DNA of 64,000 bases, taken from Nocardioides zhouii. GTDB lineage: Bacteria > Actinomycetota > Actinomycetes > Propionibacteriales > Nocardioidaceae. How positions within the stretch are numbered: position 1 is the stretch's first letter; every line of letters starts with the position of its first letter. A model generated the notes under the pieces. The model saw only the letters and a program-made list of their open reading frames with translations, was not told the origin of the DNA and did not search any database. The position numbers were made by a program, and so were the translations under genes. Positions 34,460-43,552 of the stretch are shown one piece after another. The stretch spans positions 248,001 through 312,000 of the forward strand of contig NZ_SDWV01000001.1 in NCBI RefSeq assembly GCF_004137345.1, written 5' to 3'.

Positions 34460-35203
34460 ATGCCCTCGATCCTCATCACCGGCGCGAGCAGCGGCCTCGG
34501 CGCCGAGATGGCCCGCCAGTTCGCGGCACTCGGCTACGACCTGGCGCTGTGCGCCCGGCGTACGGACCGGCTCGACGAGGTCGCCTCCGACATCACGCGG
34601 ACGCATCCGGGCGTCCGGGTCTCGGTCAAGGCGCTCGACGTCAACGACCACGACGCGGTCTTCCGGGTCTTCGAGGAGTTCCGCGAGGAGCTCGGCGGGC
34701 TCGACAAGGTCGTCGTCAACGCCGGCCTCGGCAAGGGCCAGCCGCTCGGCACCGGACGCTTCGACGCCAACAAGGAGACCGCCGAGACCAACTTCATCGG
34801 CGCCCTCGCCCAGACCGAGGCCGCGGCCGGGATCTTCCGCGCCCAGAACGCCGGCCACCTCGTCATGGTCTCCAGCTTCTCCGCGCTGCGCGGGATGCCG
34901 AGGAACATCACGACGTACGCCGCCACCAAGGCCGCGGTCGCCCACCTCGCCGAGGGCTTCCGCGCCGACGTGCACGGCACCCCGATCAAGGTCACCGTGC
35001 TCTATCCGGGCTACATCGTCTCCGAGATGTCGGGCACGTCCGCCAAGACGCCGCTGGTGGCCTCGACCGAGAAGGGCGTACGCGCCATGGTCGACGCCAT
35101 CGAGAAGGAGAAGAAGTCGGCCCGGGTGCCCGCGTGGCCCTGGGGGCCGCTCGGCTTCGTGGTCAAGCGAGTGCCGGTCGGTGTGCTGCGCCGGATGAGC
35201 TGA
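34460..35203 (+). CDS. Short-chain dehydrogenase/reductase
   Basis: The 247-residue protein has TGASSGLGAEMAR, a VNAGLGKG segment, a catalytic Ser region (VMVSSFSAL) and YAATK. The C-terminus is basic. It is the last gene of the TetR-controlled operon, 9 bases after the phosphatase gene. It probably acts on another hydroxyl/keto group in the same pathway. Confidence 0.88.
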   Translation: MPSILITGASSGLGAEMARQFAALGYDLALCARRTDRLDEVASDITRTHPGVRVSVKALDVNDHDAVFRVFEEFREELGGLDKVVVNAGLGKGQPLGTGRFDANKETAETNFIGALAQTEAAAGIFRAQNAGHLVMVSSFSALRGMPRNITTYAATKAAVAHLAEGFRADVHGTPIKVTVLYPGYIVSEMSGTSAKTPLVASTEKGVRAMVDAIEKEKKSARVPAWPWGPLGFVVKRVPVGVLRRMS

Positions 35204-35217
35204 TCCTTGACAAGTGA

Positions 35218-36006
35218 CTAGGTGCGAGGGATCAGGATTGCCATCACTGCGTCCTGCAGCCAGTCGCGGATACCGAACCCGCCGCCGCTTGCGTGCTCGA
35301 AGAGTTGCTTTCGCGCATCCTCGCGCGACTCGAACTGTTGCCCGGCGGCTCGGGAGACGATTCCGATACTTTCTAATGCTTCCGCGCGCCGCATCTTCCA
35401 GTCGCGCGCCCCATGGAGCTCGGTGATCTCGGGATCCAACAGATCTCGAAGCTCATCGCTCGCTAGGAACTGATCGAGGGCGTCGATGGGGAACGCAACG
35501 CGGCCCATCGACCCGATCTGGCCCGGCTGACGAATCCACCCCGGGATGTGCACGTTCTCGGACACCACCGAGCCCGTGGCCAAGTCCGTGACAGTCACTC
35601 CGGCGGCTGCGTACCGATCCCAGCCTTGGACTGAGCCGGGTACGCGCGTCAGCCGCATGTGTTCAGAGCGGGTAACTGTCGCGCCTATCGCGAGATGAGT
35701 CAGAAGCCACCGCACAGCATCCTGGTGTGGGTTGAGAAGGACTAGATCGGTCAGGTACTTGCGCGTGTACACGTGCTCGTGTTCTAACCGTTCGCCCGCG
35801 TTGCCCGCGGCTCCGTCACTGACGTACCTCGTTCGCCCCTTTCCGGGCAGCGTTCCCTGGGTGACGAGGGACAGCACGTACGTCCGCAAGACCTCTCGAC
35901 GCACCGATGGCCGCACGTCAAGCGCAGGACTTGCAGCGGCAAACGCCGCCAGAGCCACTGCTGCGTCCAGAACGTCGTCGGCCTGGGGCGCTCTTGCCCA
36001 CGTCAT
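35218..36006 (-). CDS. Hypothetical protein of unknown family
   Basis: I do not recognise this 262-residue protein. I used the ATG at 36006; a start at 36078 is possible. No signal peptide or membrane helix is visible. The sequence mixes helical (DVLDAAVALAAFAAA, YTRKYLTDLVLL) and strand segments, and has a Trp/Gly-rich middle (GWIRQPGQIGSMGR). Codon use is less GC-biased than in the neighbouring catabolic operon, which may indicate acquisition. It lies convergent with that operon and next to a broken HNH gene. Confidence 0.55.
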   Translation of the reverse strand: MTWARAPQADDVLDAAVALAAFAAASPALDVRPSVRREVLRTYVLSLVTQGTLPGKGRTRYVSDGAAGNAGERLEHEHVYTRKYLTDLVLLNPHQDAVRWLLTHLAIGATVTRSEHMRLTRVPGSVQGWDRYAAAGVTVTDLATGSVVSENVHIPGWIRQPGQIGSMGRVAFPIDALDQFLASDELRDLLDPEITELHGARDWKMRRAEALESIGIVSRAAGQQFESREDARKQLFEHASGGGFGIRDWLQDAVMAILIPRT

Positions 36007-36106
36007 GTTGGCCTCCGGTACTCGGGAATGTGGCGCGACGTTCGAACCATCGCACCTCATCACGACATCGGTGGACAAGTGGGAGGAATGGGCGTGGTCG
36101 GCATTC

Positions 36107-37322
36107 CTACGTCCTCATCACGAAGCTCACCTTGTTGTCAGCATGGACCGTCATCGCGTAGCGCGAGTCATGGGCCAGGCGGTGGTGGCGCGGACACAGC
36201 AACCGGCCGTTGGCCAGGTCGGTGAGCCCACCCTTCGACCAGGGGTCGTCGTGGTGGGCGTGGCAGCCGGAGGCAGAGGTCTCGCACCCGCGTGCAGTGC
36301 AGCCTCGGTCGCGGAGGCCGAGGGCGATGCGCTGGGCCTTGCTGAAGAGGCGGGCCAGGCGACCCAGGTCGAGCGGCCGCGACTTCATGCCGAGCACCAC
36401 GGGGACGATCCCAGCCTCGCACGCCAACCGGCGCGCCTGACCGGCGGACATCCGCGTGCCGTCATCGAGAAGCGCCGTGGCCTTTTCGGCCAGCAGCTGC
36501 TCGAGGGTCATCGTCACCACGACGGTCGCGTTGACCCCAGCGGTCTGCGGAGTGGCGTCGGTCGGGTAGCGCTCGACGTACTCGACGAACGCCTCGCCCA
36601 TGCGACGGCGCAGCGGCTTCCAGTCGCCGGACTCGTCGCGCATCTCGGCCTCGGTGTGCCGTGCCGGGCTGGCGAGCGCCAGCAGGTGTCGCTTCAACAT
36701 CGCGCCGACGTGCGAGGGGATGGTGAACCGGCCGTGGCAGCGACCCTCGCCGTCTTCGCGCAGGCTGAGCTCGACGGCAGCCATGGCGCGGGCCTCTTCC
36801 TTCTGCAGCGCGTCGGCCTCGTGGCACTCCCCCACCTCGGGCGCCACGACGTCGAGGATCCGTTTCCCGATCTGCTTGAGGTCGCGGGCATCGTGCTCGG
36901 TCGCAAGCTTGAGCAGTGCCGCCTCCGCCCGAGCACGTACGTCCGCGTCGACCGAGCGGGGCAGGGCGTCGACCGCCTCGACGATGACCCGCGCCTGCTC
37001 GACGCGCAGTCCACCCGCGGCCAGCTCGCGCGCCACCGACGCGTGCTGGCCGGACTCGAGCGCCGTGCCGAGCCTGGTGAGCCGGGCCGCCTCCGCGTGC
37101 GTCCGCCGGCTGCGGCCGGCTGGTCAGCCGGCCCGAGGCAGCGGTGGTCGCGTCGAGCAGCCGTACGACGTCCGCGTCGGTCAGCGCTCCCCACGAGACC
37201 TCGTGGAGGTATGACAGCACCCGCTCGAGGCGCAGCAGCAGCGCGGTCACCTGTGGCGACGCGTCGGCGTCGACGCCGGGCGCACGCCACGGAGAATCGC
37301 TCTCGGCTGGGATGGCACTCAC
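36107..37322 (-). pseudogene. Frameshifted DUF222 / HNH endonuclease gene
   Basis: The C-terminal 300 residues are open and carry the HNH module CHAHHDDPWSKGG...NGRLLCPRHHRLAHD with nearby Cys (RGCTARGCETSASGC). The N-terminal DUF222 start (GTG at 37322, LRLERVLSYLHEVSW) is in a different frame. The switch occurs near 37100-37130, between LLDATTAASGRL and THAEAARLTRLG, in a GC-rich segment with a short GGCCGGCTG/CAGCCGGCC inverted repeat. A one-base indel would restore one frame. It may be true decay or sequence error. Confidence 0.8.
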
Positions 37323-37485
37323 GGGACTGGACCTCTCCGCGCCATGGAGGCGCGTCAACAACAGGAGGGGCCGTGTCTGTGAGGTGAGTTCAGCCGATGT
37401 GCGGCTATCCGTGGGGCCCGAGCTCGCTCGCTCGAATCTGTCTCCGACGCTACAAGTCGCCACCGACAGCGCCCGGCCGCGAGCC

Positions 37486-38052
37486 TCAGACGAAAGGCAG
37501 GAGTGCCTCGATCGAGTCCGTCGGGGTCTTCAGGGCGATGCCGGTGCCGATGGCGCCGAGCTTCCAGCCCGAGCCGTCACGGGACAGCTTCGCCATGACG
37601 AGCCCGGTCTCGCGAACCCCGAGGGTGATGGTGAAGCGGGCCAGCTCGGTGTCGTTGTCGTCGACGAGCCGGCAGTAGGCGTTGCGGATGTACTCGAGCG
37701 AGTGCCCCTGATAGCTGCTGACCAGGAACAGGATCGACTCGACCTTGGCGTAGACCCGGCTGAGGTCCACCGTGATCACCTCGTCGTCCCCGTCGCCCTT
37801 CCCGGTGGTGTTGTCGCCCAGGTGGACCACCGATCCGTCCCGGGTCGCGAGGTTGTTGAAGAACGCGAGGTCGAAGAGCTGGCCGCCGGCGAACTGCACG
37901 GCCGAGGCGTCGAGGTCGATGGGCGCTGCGCCGCTTCCGATGAAGCCGGCAGTCGGGGCGTGGTCCCAGCCGACCGCCATCTGCACCTTGGTCAGCGGCG
38001 TCCCGTCCACGGCGGTGAGGGTGATCTCCTGACCCGGGGTCAGCTCAATCAT
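37486..38052 (-). CDS. TerD-family protein
   Basis: The 188-residue protein has the TerD pattern: VQMAVGWDHAP, IDLDASAVQF, VHLGDNTTGKGDGDDEVITVDL and a final ETGLVMAKLSRDG. The acidic GDGDDE loop binds calcium in this family. TerD proteins belong to stress and tellurite-associated systems. Only one is here, without the rest of a ter cluster. Its start overlaps the 3' end of the membrane protein gene by 8 bases. Confidence 0.93.
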   Translation of the reverse strand: MIELTPGQEITLTAVDGTPLTKVQMAVGWDHAPTAGFIGSGAAPIDLDASAVQFAGGQLFDLAFFNNLATRDGSVVHLGDNTTGKGDGDDEVITVDLSRVYAKVESILFLVSSYQGHSLEYIRNAYCRLVDDNDTELARFTITLGVRETGLVMAKLSRDGSGWKLGAIGTGIALKTPTDSIEALLPFV

Positions 38053-38788
38053 GGGTCGCTCCTCCGGTCGGCGATGCTCCCGAACGTACAGGGACCATCC
38101 CGTCAGCCGTACGAGCGCGCACCAGTCGTACGCCGGTCGCGAGCAGCCATACGAGCCAGGCGAAGTAGCCCGGCAGCCCCACGAACAGGAGCGGCGAGCC
38201 GTCCGCGATCGCGAGGTTGGCCGTCCCGGCGGCGATCAGCAGGCCTGCCCCGGCCACGCCGAGCAGACGCTGCCACGGCGGCGTCAGCAGGCTCGCGTGC
38301 GTCGCCAGCGCAGCGCCGATGAAGGTGGTGCCGAGCGCCGGCAACGCCAGCGCGAACGCTGCTGCATGCAGCTGCCAGGCGAGCTCGAGCTCCGGAGTGG
38401 GCACGACGAGCTCGCCGGCGGACAGCACGACACCGTTCCACAGGACGGCGTACAGCGCGAAGATCGCCGAGAGTGCCGCGCCTGCGGCCACCGCCAGGCG
38501 CGACCGGTCCGCGCCCGCACCCCCGCGGCGCTCGACGAGCCCGTGGAGGCCGGTCACGAACCCGAGCAGCAGCGGCAGGTTCAGCGCCTCCAGGCCGACG
38601 GCGATCGCGACCGCGCCCCGGTTCTCCGCGTGGAAGGCGAGGACCTCCGTGATCGGGTCCCCGTACGCCGGTGCTTCCGTCCACACCACCACCGCGTTCT
38701 GGATCACCAGCGACGCAGCCAACGCGATCGCCGTCGCTCCCACGACTCGTTCTCGGTGCGCTCGGGTCGGGGTCTGCAGTGATGTCAT
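38045..38788 (-). CDS. Multi-spanning membrane protein, unknown family
   Basis: The protein (247 residues) has about six hydrophobic segments, for example GATAIALAASLVIQNAVVV, LNLPLLLGFVTGL, LAVAAGAALSAIFALYAV and LVWLLATGVRLV. The helix count and even spacing resemble DUF4386-type proteins, but I cannot confirm this. The ATG at 38788 was chosen over a start 18 bases earlier. It overlaps TerD by 8 bases, so the two are co-transcribed. Confidence 0.7.
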   Translation of the reverse strand: MTSLQTPTRAHRERVVGATAIALAASLVIQNAVVVWTEAPAYGDPITEVLAFHAENRGAVAIAVGLEALNLPLLLGFVTGLHGLVERRGGAGADRSRLAVAAGAALSAIFALYAVLWNGVVLSAGELVVPTPELELAWQLHAAAFALALPALGTTFIGAALATHASLLTPPWQRLLGVAGAGLLIAAGTANLAIADGSPLLFVGLPGYFAWLVWLLATGVRLVRARTADGMVPVRSGASPTGGATHD

Positions 38789-38872
38789 GGCTCCACGATC
38801 GAGCACTGCAGAGACGGGCGGATCGGCCTCTCGGCCGTGTTGCTCGGCCGAAAGGACGATCCGCCCCGCTCA

Positions 38873-40600
38873 CTACGGCTTCGGCAGCACGAACGGCACC
38901 GGGTCGCCGGCCGCGATGGTGATCGTGTCGCCGCGGTGGCGGGTGACCTCACCGTCGGCGTACGTCTCGCCGGTGAAGTCCTCGATCACCCGCGTCGCCT
39001 GGCCGGCGCGGAGCGTGGCGAGCGGCGCGTCCGTCTCGTCGAGCCAGCCGATGAGCTGCTCGCCGAGCTGGTGGACGAGCCCCGGCTTCCGCGACGCGAG
39101 GTCGATCGTCTCGCCGATGTCCTGGGACAGGTCGTACAGCTCGAACGAACCGTCGGTGTACTCGTAGTAGAGCTTCCACTTGCCGTCGCGGACCATCGAG
39201 GCCGGACCCTGCACGCCGACGTAGCCCGGCAGGTGGTGGAAGTGCTCACGGTTGATCTTCGTGCCGTTGCTGAAGGCCGGCTTCAGGTCGATGCCGTCGA
39301 GCGGCACACCAGCCGGGAGCGTCGCCTGCGCGTAGGACGCGAGCGTCGTGTAGAGGTCGGTGCTGTTGATGATGGTCTCGTTGGGGCGACCACCACCGCG
39401 GACGAGCGCCGGGTTCTTGCTCCACACGATCCACGGCACGCGCACCCCGCCCTCGTACATCTGGCCCTTGTCCTCGCGGAGCGGCCCGTTGTACGCACCC
39501 GAGTTGATCGGGTCCTCCTCGCCACCGTTGTCGGAGGTGAAGATCACGAGCGTGTTGTCCGCGAGCGGCTTGCCACCGTTGCGCGGGTCCGGGGTCTCCT
39601 CGAGGTAGTCGATGATCCGGGCCACGGACTGGTCGACACCCTCGGTCAGCGCGCCGTACGACGGCTTGGCCGGCGCCTGGCCGGGCGTCTTGGCCTGGTA
39701 CTTCGCCAGCAGGTCGGACCGCGCCTGGGCGTTGTTGACCGGAAAGTGCGGCGCGAACTCGCTCACCCACGCGAGGAACGGCTCGTCCTTGCTCCGGTCC
39801 ATGAAGTCGAGCGCCGCGTCGGTCTGGGCGTCGGTCACGTGCTTGTCGGTGCCGACGAGGGCGTTGAGCTGCGCCTCGGTGACCCCGACGCTGTACGGCG
39901 CGATGTTCGCGTCGACGTAGTCCTGGGTGTAGTCGCCGGCGAACTGGTCCAGCGACGGGGAGACCGAGTCGTTGAACTGGTTGTTCGTCGCGAAGTAGTA
40001 GGTCGCGTGCGAGTTCTGGCTGCCGCCCCAGTTCTCGTCGAACCCGTGGCTCGCGACGATCTCGTCGGCCGAGCCCGCGACGTGGAACTTGCCGCTGTAG
40101 CCCGTGGTGTAGCCGGCGCCCTGCAGGGTCTCGCCCAGCGTCGTGTAGCCCACCGGGACGGCCGTCTTGCCGTCCTCGGCCAGCCGACCCTGGGTGACGC
40201 CGCGCAGCGGGGCGCTCGCCGGACCGGTGACGGCACCGACGGCGTAGACGTTGTTGGTCGGGCGGGTGGCGTACTGACCGGTGTGGAGCGCGGTCCGCGT
40301 CGGGCTGCACTGCACGGAGGCGTACGCCTCGGTGAAGACCTGGCCCTCCTCGGCGAGCTGGTCGATGCGCGGCGTCTCGTTGTAGTCGTTGCCGAAGCCG
40401 CCGTTGGTGAGACCGGTGCTCAGGTCGGCCCAGCCGAGGTCATCGGCCATGATGAAGACGAGGTTGGGACGGGGTGCGTCCATGGGCGCCGGGGCGGCAC
40501 TCGCGGTGCTGGACGCGGACGTGCTGAGGGCGGGCGCGATGCTGGCCAGCGTGAGGACAGCCGGCGCAGCGATCGCCAGGAACAGGTTCCGAGATGGCAT
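38873..40600 (-). CDS. Secreted sulfatase (arylsulfatase family)
   Basis: This 575-residue enzyme has a signal peptide and then LVFIMADDLGWADLS with the metal-binding Asp pair. The motif CSPTRTALHTGQY carries the C-x-P-x-R site whose Cys must become formylglycine. Further signatures are TTLGETLQGAGYTTGYSGKFH and FTSDNGGEEDP. It hydrolyses sulfate esters outside the membrane. The gene diverges from a formylglycine-generating enzyme gene, its expected maturase, across an 87-base region with an inverted repeat. Confidence 0.95.
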   Translation of the reverse strand: MPSRNLFLAIAAPAVLTLASIAPALSTSASSTASAAPAPMDAPRPNLVFIMADDLGWADLSTGLTNGGFGNDYNETPRIDQLAEEGQVFTEAYASVQCSPTRTALHTGQYATRPTNNVYAVGAVTGPASAPLRGVTQGRLAEDGKTAVPVGYTTLGETLQGAGYTTGYSGKFHVAGSADEIVASHGFDENWGGSQNSHATYYFATNNQFNDSVSPSLDQFAGDYTQDYVDANIAPYSVGVTEAQLNALVGTDKHVTDAQTDAALDFMDRSKDEPFLAWVSEFAPHFPVNNAQARSDLLAKYQAKTPGQAPAKPSYGALTEGVDQSVARIIDYLEETPDPRNGGKPLADNTLVIFTSDNGGEEDPINSGAYNGPLREDKGQMYEGGVRVPWIVWSKNPALVRGGGRPNETIINSTDLYTTLASYAQATLPAGVPLDGIDLKPAFSNGTKINREHFHHLPGYVGVQGPASMVRDGKWKLYYEYTDGSFELYDLSQDIGETIDLASRKPGLVHQLGEQLIGWLDETDAPLATLRAGQATRVIEDFTGETYADGEVTRHRGDTITIAAGDPVPFVLPKP

Positions 40601-40632
40601 CGGGGGGTCTTCCTTCTCCAGAGTGGATGGAC

Positions 40633-40656
40633 CACGAACTATCTACAGTTCGTGGG
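40633..40656. promoter_or_regulatory. Inverted repeat between the sulfatase and FGE genes
   Basis: CCACGAACT (40633-40641) and AGTTCGTGG (40648-40656) are perfect 9-base arms around a 6-base spacer. The element lies in the 87-base gap between divergent starts at 40600 and 40688. TTGACT follows at 40658-40663 and could be a -35 box for the rightward gene. An operator for a shared regulator is likely. Confidence 0.7.
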
Positions 40657-40687
40657 TTGACTTACTCTAGTCAGGTAGTTTGGAGAC

Positions 40688-41668
40688 ATGACGACCGACC
40701 ACCACGCGGGCTCCTGCTGCGCTCCCGCGGTCGACCGGGCCGATGGGGCCGACGTGGCGACTCTGCCTCGCGGCGAGCGGAGCATGCGCGGCCAGGTGCG
40801 CATCCCCGCAGGCACGTTCTGGATGGGAGACAGCCACGGCGACGGGTACGTCGCCGACGGCGAGCGACCGGTCCACCAGGTGCGGTTGTCGTCCTATCTC
40901 ATCGACGCGAAGGCCGTGACCAACGCGCAGTTCGCCGCCTTCGTGAAGGCGACGGCGTACGTCACCGACGCGGAGCGCGACGGCGTCTCCGCCGTCTTCC
41001 ACCTCGCCGTCGACGCCGCTCCGGCCGACATCCTCCAGCGCGCTGCCGGCGTGCCGTGGTGGCTGGCGGTCCGCGGCGCCGACTGGCGGCACCCGGCCGG
41101 CCCGCGCTCGGGCATCGGTGACCTGCAGAACCACCCCGTCGTCCACGTCTCGTGGCTCGACGCCCAGGCGTACTGCCGCTGGGCCGGCAAGCGGCTGCCG
41201 ACAGAGGCGGAGTGGGAGCACGCCGCCCGCGGCGGCCTCGACCGGGCCCGCTACCCCTGGGGCGACGCGCTCGGCACCGGTGGGCGGTGGCGCTGCAACA
41301 TCTGGCAGGGCGAGTTCCCGCAGCGCAACACCCTCGACGACGGCTACCTCACGACGGCGCCGGTGACGGCGTTCCAGGCCAACGGGTACGGCCTCCTCAA
41401 CGCCGTCGGCAACGTCTGGGAGTGGTGCCACGACGCCTTCCGCGAGACCGAGTACGCCGAGCGTGCGGGCGCGGAGCCCGTCGTAGACCCGGTCGCCGCG
41501 GAGTCGGCGGACGTGGACGACCGGCAGGTCCCTCGGGTCATGCGCGGAGGGTCCTACCTCTGCCACGACAGCTACTGCAACCGCTATCGGGTCGCCGCGC
41601 GCTCCTCGAACACGGCCGAGTCGTCCTCGGGCAACATCGGCTTCCGCTGCGCCAACGACGCGGCGTGA
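40688..41668 (+). CDS. Formylglycine-generating enzyme (sulfatase maturase)
   Basis: The 326-residue protein has the FGE fold signatures IPAGTFWMGD, RLPTEAEWEHAARGG, GNVWEWCHDAF and RVMRGGSYLCHDSYCNRYR. The C-x4-C pair in CHDSYC is the catalytic copper-binding cysteine pair of aerobic FGEs. The N-terminal SCCAP motif is common in actinobacterial FGEs. It converts the Cys of the CSPTR site in the sulfatase to formylglycine using oxygen. The divergent arrangement with its substrate gene is strong support. Confidence 0.95.
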   Translation: MTTDHHAGSCCAPAVDRADGADVATLPRGERSMRGQVRIPAGTFWMGDSHGDGYVADGERPVHQVRLSSYLIDAKAVTNAQFAAFVKATAYVTDAERDGVSAVFHLAVDAAPADILQRAAGVPWWLAVRGADWRHPAGPRSGIGDLQNHPVVHVSWLDAQAYCRWAGKRLPTEAEWEHAARGGLDRARYPWGDALGTGGRWRCNIWQGEFPQRNTLDDGYLTTAPVTAFQANGYGLLNAVGNVWEWCHDAFRETEYAERAGAEPVVDPVAAESADVDDRQVPRVMRGGSYLCHDSYCNRYRVAARSSNTAESSSGNIGFRCANDAA

Positions 41669-41684
41669 CAGGTGTCAGCCGCGG

Positions 41685-41936
41685 TCAGCCACCGCTGCCG
41701 TTGCACGCCTGTCCGGGCGAGGGTAGGAACGCCTTGGCGCCCGCCTTCACGAACATGCCGTAGCTCTGGATGCCGTGGTAGCGGTCGACCCCGCCGGGGC
41801 TCTGGTTGCCGCGTACGGCCAGCAGGTCGTCGTCGAAGCCCTCGGGGTTGCCCTCGAGGGAGTCCAACGTGTCCAGGCCGGAGAACACGCACTCTAGTCC
41901 CGCCGCTACGGCGGACACACTGATCCAACGCTTCAT
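41685..41936 (-). CDS. Small putative secreted protein
   Basis: The 83-residue protein starts MKRWISVSAVAAGLECVF, a short signal-like segment. It continues with an acidic middle (LEGNPEGFDDDLLAV) and ends SPGQACNGSGG. GGGAG lies about 8 bases upstream of the ATG at 41936. No family is recognised. It converges with the FGE gene. Confidence 0.5.
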   Translation of the reverse strand: MKRWISVSAVAAGLECVFSGLDTLDSLEGNPEGFDDDLLAVRGNQSPGGVDRYHGIQSYGMFVKAGAKAFLPSPGQACNGSGG

Positions 41937-42088
41937 GACGTGATCTCCCTCGGTTCGACAACCGGCAGAGTGTCCACCGATACGGACGAGCCGGTACGAA
42001 CATCGTCGACCGGCCGACGACGTGCCGCTACCTGCCGATCTCACTGGTTCGACTCACATTCGACTCGAGGTCGATGTCCCGGCGACCC

Positions 42089-42532
42089 CTAGACGTCCGT
42101 CCCGGGAGACTCGGGCTCGGTGCCGACGGGCGAGCACTGGCCGAGCGTGATCGCCTTGTACTTCGCGAACTGACGCGAGGAACGGGCGGCCTCGGGGTAG
42201 CGCTCCGCATCGAGCTCGGCGTAGTAGCGCACGGCCTCGACGAGATCGCCCGCCAGCGCCGAGCCGTCGTCCTGGTCCTCGGCCAACGGGACGGCGGCCA
42301 CGAAGTGCTCGACCGTCCCGGCGTAGTCACCGTCGTTGAAGGCCGCGATCCCGGTCCGTACCTCCTCGCACGCCTCGCTGTCGACGACGGGGACGTCCGT
42401 GTCGGGCGTCGCGGCGCTCGACTGGTCGTCCGTCTCCGGCGGGTCGGTGCTGTCGCCGCTGCCGCCGCTGGAGCAACCGCCCGTGAGCGCGACGACCACG
42501 GCGGTCGCGGTCGCCACCACGAAGGACCTCAT
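42089..42532 (-). CDS. Putative lipoprotein
   Basis: The N-terminus FVVATATAVVVALTGGCSSGG has a lipobox (LTGGC), so Cys20 should be lipidated. A Ser/Thr/Asp-rich linker follows, and the C-terminal 100 residues form helices (IAAFNDGDYAGTVEHFVAAVP). The fold resembles small TPR-like or sensor lipoproteins but no family is clear. It lies 12 bases downstream of the DUF5709 gene on the same strand. Confidence 0.75.
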   Translation of the reverse strand: MRSFVVATATAVVVALTGGCSSGGSGDSTDPPETDDQSSAATPDTDVPVVDSEACEEVRTGIAAFNDGDYAGTVEHFVAAVPLAEDQDDGSALAGDLVEAVRYYAELDAERYPEAARSSRQFAKYKAITLGQCSPVGTEPESPGTDV

Positions 42533-42544
42533 CTACCCGAGACC

Positions 42545-43009
42545 TCAGCCCTCGAAGGGCTCCGGCTCGGGCTCGCGCGTGACGTGCATCGCGGCCTCCT
42601 CGGCCGAGGCGCCGGCGCCGTCGATCCCCACGTCGTGGGCCAGCTCCTGCTTGTCGACGTCCTCGCCGAGGCCCTCGTCGGGCGCCACGAGCCTCCCGGT
42701 GCGCTCGTCAGCCTCGTCGAGGCCGAGCTGCTCGTCCAGGGCGTTCTCGTCCTCGTGGTCCGACTCCTCGACCTCGGCGTACGGGTCGATGTCGGGCTCC
42801 TCCTCGGCGAGCTTCTCGTCGAGGGACTCTCCCTGGAGGCGCTCGGCCTCGGTCGGGTAGTCGTCGTAGCCCTTCGGCGGGCGGTCCGGCGGCGAGTAGC
42901 CGCGGTCGAGCACGTCGTCGACGTCGCCGTCGTCGAGGGTGTCACCCGGCTGCAGCTGGTCCTCGTCGTCGACGGACTGGTCGCCGTAGTTCTCGCGGTC
43001 TTCGCTCAT
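42545..43009 (-). CDS. DUF5709-family acidic protein
   Basis: The 154-residue protein is very acidic: DDGDVDDVLDRGYSPPDRPPKGYDD, LAEEEPDIDP and EEAAMHVT near the end. The GYSPPDRPPKGYD and ERLQGESLDEKLAEEEPD segments match actinobacterial DUF5709 proteins. No function is known. I used the ATG at 43009 (MSEDRENYG), which suits the family start. Confidence 0.85.
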   Translation of the reverse strand: MSEDRENYGDQSVDDEDQLQPGDTLDDGDVDDVLDRGYSPPDRPPKGYDDYPTEAERLQGESLDEKLAEEEPDIDPYAEVEESDHEDENALDEQLGLDEADERTGRLVAPDEGLGEDVDKQELAHDVGIDGAGASAEEAAMHVTREPEPEPFEG

Positions 43010-43073
43010 GCCATCAGTCGTACGCGGTCGAGTGCCCGCGGACAACCCCCGAAAGGCGAACTATGGTCGTGGC

Positions 43074-43552
43074 GTGCTCGTGCAGATGTCCGGGATCCCC
43101 GGGACCGGGAAGTCGACGCTGGCAGCGCGACTCGGCGAGAGGCTCGGGTACGTCGTGCTCGACACCGACGTGGTCAAGAGCGCACTGCTGCGGAGCGGCA
43201 TACCGCTCGAGCAGTCCGGGCGGGCGACTTACGCCGCAACCCTCGACGTGGCCGCTCACCTCCTCGCCCAGGGCCAATCGGTCATCCTGGACTCGCCGTG
43301 CCGGTATCCCGAGCTGCTCGACGCCGGGCAGCAGAGGCCGCCCTCGATGCCGGAGTGCCCTACCGGCTCATCGAGCTCTGGGTCGACGATGTCGCACTGG
43401 TGCTTCCCCGCCAGGATGCTCGGACGCCTCGGCTCTCCCAGGTCGCATCCGCCTCGCGGCCACCCGAGGGGAGGGAGTGGGAGACGGGCACGAACCTGAC
43501 CCATGCGATCGAGTTCCTGTCGCGGCCGGCTGACTCAGCTTCGCCAAAGTAG
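43074..43552 (+). pseudogene. Frameshifted P-loop kinase-like ATPase gene
   Basis: The first frame has MSGIPGTGKSTLAARLGERLGYVVLDTDVVKSALL, a Walker A motif (GIPGTGKS) of zeta-toxin/adenylate-kinase-like proteins, and SVILDSPCRYPELL. At about 43335 the reading shifts, and the continuation AALDAGVPYRLIELWVDDVALVL is in another frame. A single-base change would join them. The downstream frame ends at 43552 in the arm of an inverted repeat. The gene may be inactive or mis-sequenced. Confidence 0.75.
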
